From positions 1 to 8,905 of the forward strand of contig DAHWHT010000103.1 in assembly GCA_027335515.1 (NCBI GenBank): 8,905 nucleotides of DNA, given 5' to 3'. The notes below the pieces were generated by a model, which saw only the letters and a list, made by a program, of their open reading frames with translations, was not told where the DNA came from and searched no databases. The DNA comes from Clostridia bacterium (GTDB taxonomy: Bacteria; Bacillota_E; RBS10-35; JAJYVN01). The position numbers and the translations under genes were made by a program. Positions 6,443 to 8,905 of this stretch are shown here, piece by piece. Every line of letters begins with the position of its first letter. Within the stretch, counting starts at the first letter, position 1.

Positions 6443-7036
6443 ATGGCAACCCAGCGACCGCGCATCCTGCTCAACCCGTCATGCCAATACGGCAACCGCA
6501 TCCTCGGTCCCGAAGGCGAGGAGTGGTACAACGAGGGCATCGAGATGTATCGTCTGGCGTTGCGCGTGGGGCACCACCTGACCGCCGACGGTCGCTGCGA
6601 GGTCGCCATGACACGCCAGGGGGAAGCGAGCCCGTCGCTGCTGGCCGATGAGATGGCGATGGCGCGCGCCTCCCAGGCCGACATCATGCTGGCGATCCAC
6701 TCCAACGCACCGGGCCCGAGCAACCCCGAGGGGCGGGGTCAGATCACCTTCTTCCGAAACGACGACGCGGAAAGCAAGCGGCTGGCGACGGCCGTGCACG
6801 AGGCCCTGCTCGCGGCCACCCGCGAGGTCTACCCCCAGGTTCTGGACCGTGGGGTCGCCACCCATCCCAAGCGCCTGACCGCCCTCTGGGACCCGGGGAT
6901 GACGAGCACCCTGGTGGAGGTCCTCTACCACACCCACCCGCTGGAACGCCCCCTGCTGCGCGATCCTTCTTTCCAGGACCGCGCCGGCAAGGCCCTTGCC
7001 GTCGGCCTCCTCCACTACCTGCTGCCGGTCGGCTGA
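6443..7036 (+). CDS. Amidase_3-type N-acetylmuramoyl-L-alanine amidase homologue with altered zinc site
   Basis: 197 residues, starting at ATG 6443. The fold signature is that of Amidase_3: 'VAMTRQGEASPSLLADEMAMA' region (54-74), 'QADIMLAIHSNA' (78-89) with zinc histidine H86, 'GQITFF', and 'STLVEVLYHTHP' (155-166) with the catalytic glutamate E159. A glutamate in 'GEEWYNE' (E27 most likely) fits the second zinc ligand. The first ligand motif, normally Asp-Pro-Gly-His-Gly-Gly, reads 'NPSCQYGN' (11-18), so the usual histidine is missing. I recall a related Pro-Ser-Asn-Gln variant in other Amidase_3-like proteins, which suggests a subfamily rather than a damaged gene. There is no signal peptide, cell-wall-binding domain or membrane segment, so it would remain in the cytoplasm unless released by lysis or another route. 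The true substrate is uncertain. It is the only plus-strand gene in the window. Confidence 0.85.
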   Translation: MATQRPRILLNPSCQYGNRILGPEGEEWYNEGIEMYRLALRVGHHLTADGRCEVAMTRQGEASPSLLADEMAMARASQADIMLAIHSNAPGPSNPEGRGQITFFRNDDAESKRLATAVHEALLAATREVYPQVLDRGVATHPKRLTALWDPGMTSTLVEVLYHTHPLERPLLRDPSFQDRAGKALAVGLLHYLLPVG

Positions 7037-8304
7037 GCACCGACGCCCGCTTCGCCCAGAAGACCGCGGTCGCGCACGGCCCGCATGTGAGCCAGACGGA
7101 CGGCGTAGGGCAGCGTGCTGCGCGCCGAGGGATTGGGCGCCGCGAACTCGGCAATCCCGGCCACCGTCTGGCGGATCTGGAACCCAAAATCCACCGGCGC
7201 CGAGGGACGCAACCCGGCGTAGGCCCGATAGACCCGCTTTCCGAGCAGGACGACGAGGCGCGGCCGCAGCCGGGCCACCTTGGCACGCAGGGCCGCGCCG
7301 CCCGCCGCGAACTCGGCCGGGTCCAGGTCCTGCTCCCCCCGAGTGGCACGGGTAACGACGTTGGTGATGCCGATTCCGAACCGAGGCAGCCGGCCGTCCT
7401 GCGCCGGATCGAGCCGCCGCGGGGTCAGCCCGCCGTCGTGCAGCAACGACCAAAAGTGGTTGCCGGGACCGGCGAAATGGTGGCCCGCCACCGCACTTGC
7501 CCGGCCGGGATTGATGCCCACGAACAACCAGACGAGCCCGGGCGCGACCACATCCGGGAGGGTGAGGTCGAGCCATTCGCCCCGCCGCAACTCGGCCAGC
7601 GCGGGCATCTCCAGGGCCCGCGCCCCCAGGAGCGCCCAATCGACCACGGCCGGCTGCGGGCGCCCATTCCGCGTCCGGTGCACGCCCTGGGGCGTCGCAA
7701 TCCAATCGACCCGCAGGTCGTGCGCCTGGTCCAACAGGGAGGGCAGCACCTGGGAAGGATGTACCGTGGTGACCACGGGAACCGGGGGCAGGCCGAGCCG
7801 GCGTAGCGCCGCATACTCCAGGTCCGCAAACCCCTCCCCCTTGCCCGCCCGTGTCCCGTCCATCCCGACGGCCACCGAACCGACCACGACGAGTTCCGGC
7901 GGCGGTGCTCCGCGGCCCTGGGCCACCGCGGCGAGGTCCACGCAGCGGCCAAACTGGCCCCGCGTGCCCAACCGGGCCGCTGCGGCCTCCTGGCCGGCCG
8001 GCACGTCTGCGGGGTCGATGCGCAGAAACGGACCGGACAGGCGAGCGGCGGCAAGATACAGCGTCTTGCCGTCGCGCAACGCCATCGCGCGCACGGGCGC
8101 CTGGGCGGCGTCCGGGTTCACCTTCAGGGCGCGGGCCCGTTGGTAGACGTCCAAGGATCGCAGTTGTTCGGCCGCCGCCTGCGCTCCGCTGAAGTTCGGG
8201 ATGCGGCCCTCGGGCGGAAACGGGAAGCGGGCCGCCTTGGCCTCGCGCAGCCGGCGGTAGGCCAAGGCGCGCGCCTCGTCCTTGGACGGGCGCCCTTGGC
8301 CCAC
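7015..8304 (-). CDS. Fusion: MTHFSD-like 5-formyl-THF cyclo-ligase (COG0212) domain + TDG/Mug DNA glycosylase
   Basis: 429 residues from GTG 8304. Residues 15-215 match the COG0212/MTHFSD-like family: 'RFPFPPEGRIPNFSGAQAA', 'VNPDAAQAPVR', 'VVVGSVAVGMDGTRAGKGEG' with 'ADLEYAALRRLG', 'TTVHPSQV', 'HDLRVDWIATP'. True cyclo-ligases make 5,10-methenyl-THF from 5-formyl-THF with ATP; paralogues of this type may lack that activity. Residues 257-415 are a full-length TDG/Mug glycosylase, which removes U or T from G mismatches: 'VGINPG' with catalytic Asn N265, 'GHHFAGPGNHFW' (274-285), 'FGIGITNVVTRAT' (309-321), 'LLGKRVY' and the insertion loop 'NPSARS' (391-396). A 40-residue linker (216-256) joins them. 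The open frame is continuous, with no frameshift. It follows the oxidoreductase gene by 51 bases and overlaps the convergent amidase-like gene by 22 bases. Both domain calls are strong; a joint function is inference. Confidence 0.93.
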   Translation of the reverse strand: MGQGRPSKDEARALAYRRLREAKAARFPFPPEGRIPNFSGAQAAAEQLRSLDVYQRARALKVNPDAAQAPVRAMALRDGKTLYLAAARLSGPFLRIDPADVPAGQEAAAARLGTRGQFGRCVDLAAVAQGRGAPPPELVVVGSVAVGMDGTRAGKGEGFADLEYAALRRLGLPPVPVVTTVHPSQVLPSLLDQAHDLRVDWIATPQGVHRTRNGRPQPAVVDWALLGARALEMPALAELRRGEWLDLTLPDVVAPGLVWLFVGINPGRASAVAGHHFAGPGNHFWSLLHDGGLTPRRLDPAQDGRLPRFGIGITNVVTRATRGEQDLDPAEFAAGGAALRAKVARLRPRLVVLLGKRVYRAYAGLRPSAPVDFGFQIRQTVAGIAEFAAPNPSARSTLPYAVRLAHMRAVRDRGLLGEAGVGAQPTGSR

Positions 8305-8311
8305 CGGTCGT

Positions 8312-8319
8312 CCCCCTCC
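8312..8319 (-). promoter_or_regulatory. Shine-Dalgarno site of the fusion gene
   Basis: GGAGGGGG on the minus strand ends 7 bases before GTG 8304 and supports the GTG start. It lies in the 51-base gap after the oxidoreductase stop, consistent with co-transcription. Confidence 0.6.
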
Positions 8320-8355
8320 CCCGCCAGTCCGCCCGGCCGGCCCGCCCGCCTCAGA

Positions 8356-8905
8356 TCAGAGGGGGAGCGACACGGGCGCACCCGTCTCCAGGGCACGGTT
8401 CACCGCCAGGGAGAGTTCCAGCGCGTCAACCCCCGCGGCATAGGAGCAGCGCACGGACTGCGGGTCGCGCGCCCGAACGGCGCGCAGGAAGTCGGTCAAC
8501 ATGGCCGTCTCGGAATCGTTGGCCGTCGTCCAGGTCTCGCTGCCGGCTGCGGTGGCGACGGTCAGCGAACGCCTGCGCACATAACGAATGTTCGCGTCCC
8601 GGCAAAAGACCTCGAGTCCACCCGGCACCAGTTCCCGCACCTGCAGGTAGCAGGCCGACGTGATCACCGCGACCACGCCGCTGGCGAACTCCACGGTGGC
8701 CGCCGACGCGTCTTCGATATCCCGACCGCCGTCCGGGGGCAGAATGCCGCGCACCCCGGAGGCAAAGACGCGTCGGGCCGGACCGAACAGGTGGCGCGCC
8801 AAATCGAAGACATGGGTCGTCTGCTCGACGGCCTGACCGCCGGATCGGTCGCGACGAACCCACCACCCCCCCGGGCTGCCCCCCATCCATTGCCCGAAGA
8901 CGACG
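8356..8905 (-). CDS. Gfo/Idh/MocA-family oxidoreductase, C-terminal part (5' end cut by window edge)
   Basis: The frame is open from the right edge to TGA at 8356-8358, giving 183 residues; the N-terminal Rossmann domain lies outside the window. The visible start 'GGSPGGWWVRRDRSGGQAVEQTTHVFDLARHLFG' (in two motifs: Trp-Trp followed by Ser-Gly-Gly, then Glu-Gln-Thr-Thr-His-x-x-Asp) is the substrate-side catalytic region of the C-terminal domain, where the His and Asp act in NAD(P)-dependent oxidation or reduction of a sugar or cyclitol. 'DIEDASAATVEFASGVVAVI' and 'TAMLTDFLRAVRARDPQSVRCSYAAG' are the normal closing elements of the family. The substrate cannot be told from this part. An ATG at 8886 is only an internal methionine. 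It is upstream partner of the fusion gene on the same strand. Confidence 0.9.
   Translation of the reverse strand, partial: VVFGQWMGGSPGGWWVRRDRSGGQAVEQTTHVFDLARHLFGPARRVFASGVRGILPPDGGRDIEDASAATVEFASGVVAVITSACYLQVRELVPGGLEVFCRDANIRYVRRRSLTVATAAGSETWTTANDSETAMLTDFLRAVRARDPQSVRCSYAAGVDALELSLAVNRALETGAPVSLPL

Noticed and set aside
6250..6723. 158-codon N-terminal extension of the GDPD frame
   Set aside because: It would cover the divergent region and the amidase-like gene's 5' part on the opposite strand. The GDPD domain begins at 'IGHRG' immediately after ATG 6249.
6479..7705. 408-codon minus-strand open frame across the amidase-like gene and part of the fusion gene
   Set aside because: It overlaps two genes with clear domain motifs in other frames and has no motif of its own.

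Overview
The window is very GC-rich (clearly around 70% or more by eye). It uses GTG as well as ATG starts, and several starts have good Shine-Dalgarno sequences. There is no tRNA, rRNA, CRISPR array, insertion sequence or phage gene. Gene content and style suggest a chromosomal segment of a free-living high-GC bacterium. I would guess a deep-branching high-GC Bacillota (Thermaerobacter/Symbiobacterium/Sulfobacillus type), Chloroflexota or Actinomycetota. This is an impression and not a placement.

Layout, left to right. (A) 1-3338, minus strand: a secreted, membrane-anchored protein with a DUF916/WxL-interacting-like ectodomain (2286-3338) lies upstream of a large ATPase of the AAA_16/STAND type (start 1940, running off the left edge). 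A doubtful Arg/Pro-rich ORF fills the ~345 bases between them. (B) 3339-3808: a 470-base non-coding stretch with a terminator-like hairpin and a structured leader in front of the DUF916-like gene. (C) 3809-6249, minus strand: a probable three-gene operon in the order glycerophosphodiester phosphodiesterase, OsmC-family peroxiredoxin, GT4 glycosyltransferase, with gaps of 43 and 49 bases. (D) 6443-7036, plus strand: the only plus-strand gene, a short cytoplasmic Amidase_3-type protein that has lost the usual first zinc histidine. It is divergent from C and overlaps the next gene tail to tail by 22 bases. (E) 7015-8905, minus strand: the C-terminal part of a Gfo/Idh/MocA oxidoreductase (running off the right edge), followed 51 bases later by a two-domain fusion.

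The most notable object is that fusion (7015-8304). Its N-terminal half is an MTHFSD-like 5-formyltetrahydrofolate cyclo-ligase (COG0212) domain, and its C-terminal half is a complete TDG/Mug mismatch DNA glycosylase that looks more like animal TDG than E. coli Mug. One polypeptide thus links a folate/nucleotide-type enzyme fold with removal of U or T from G mismatches. The second notable object is the left-edge ATPase, which appears to carry a GNAT-like domain behind its ATPase module. Regions A and C both hold envelope-related genes (surface protein, glycosyltransferase, phosphodiesterase, amidase-like protein), but nothing in the sequence ties them into one pathway.
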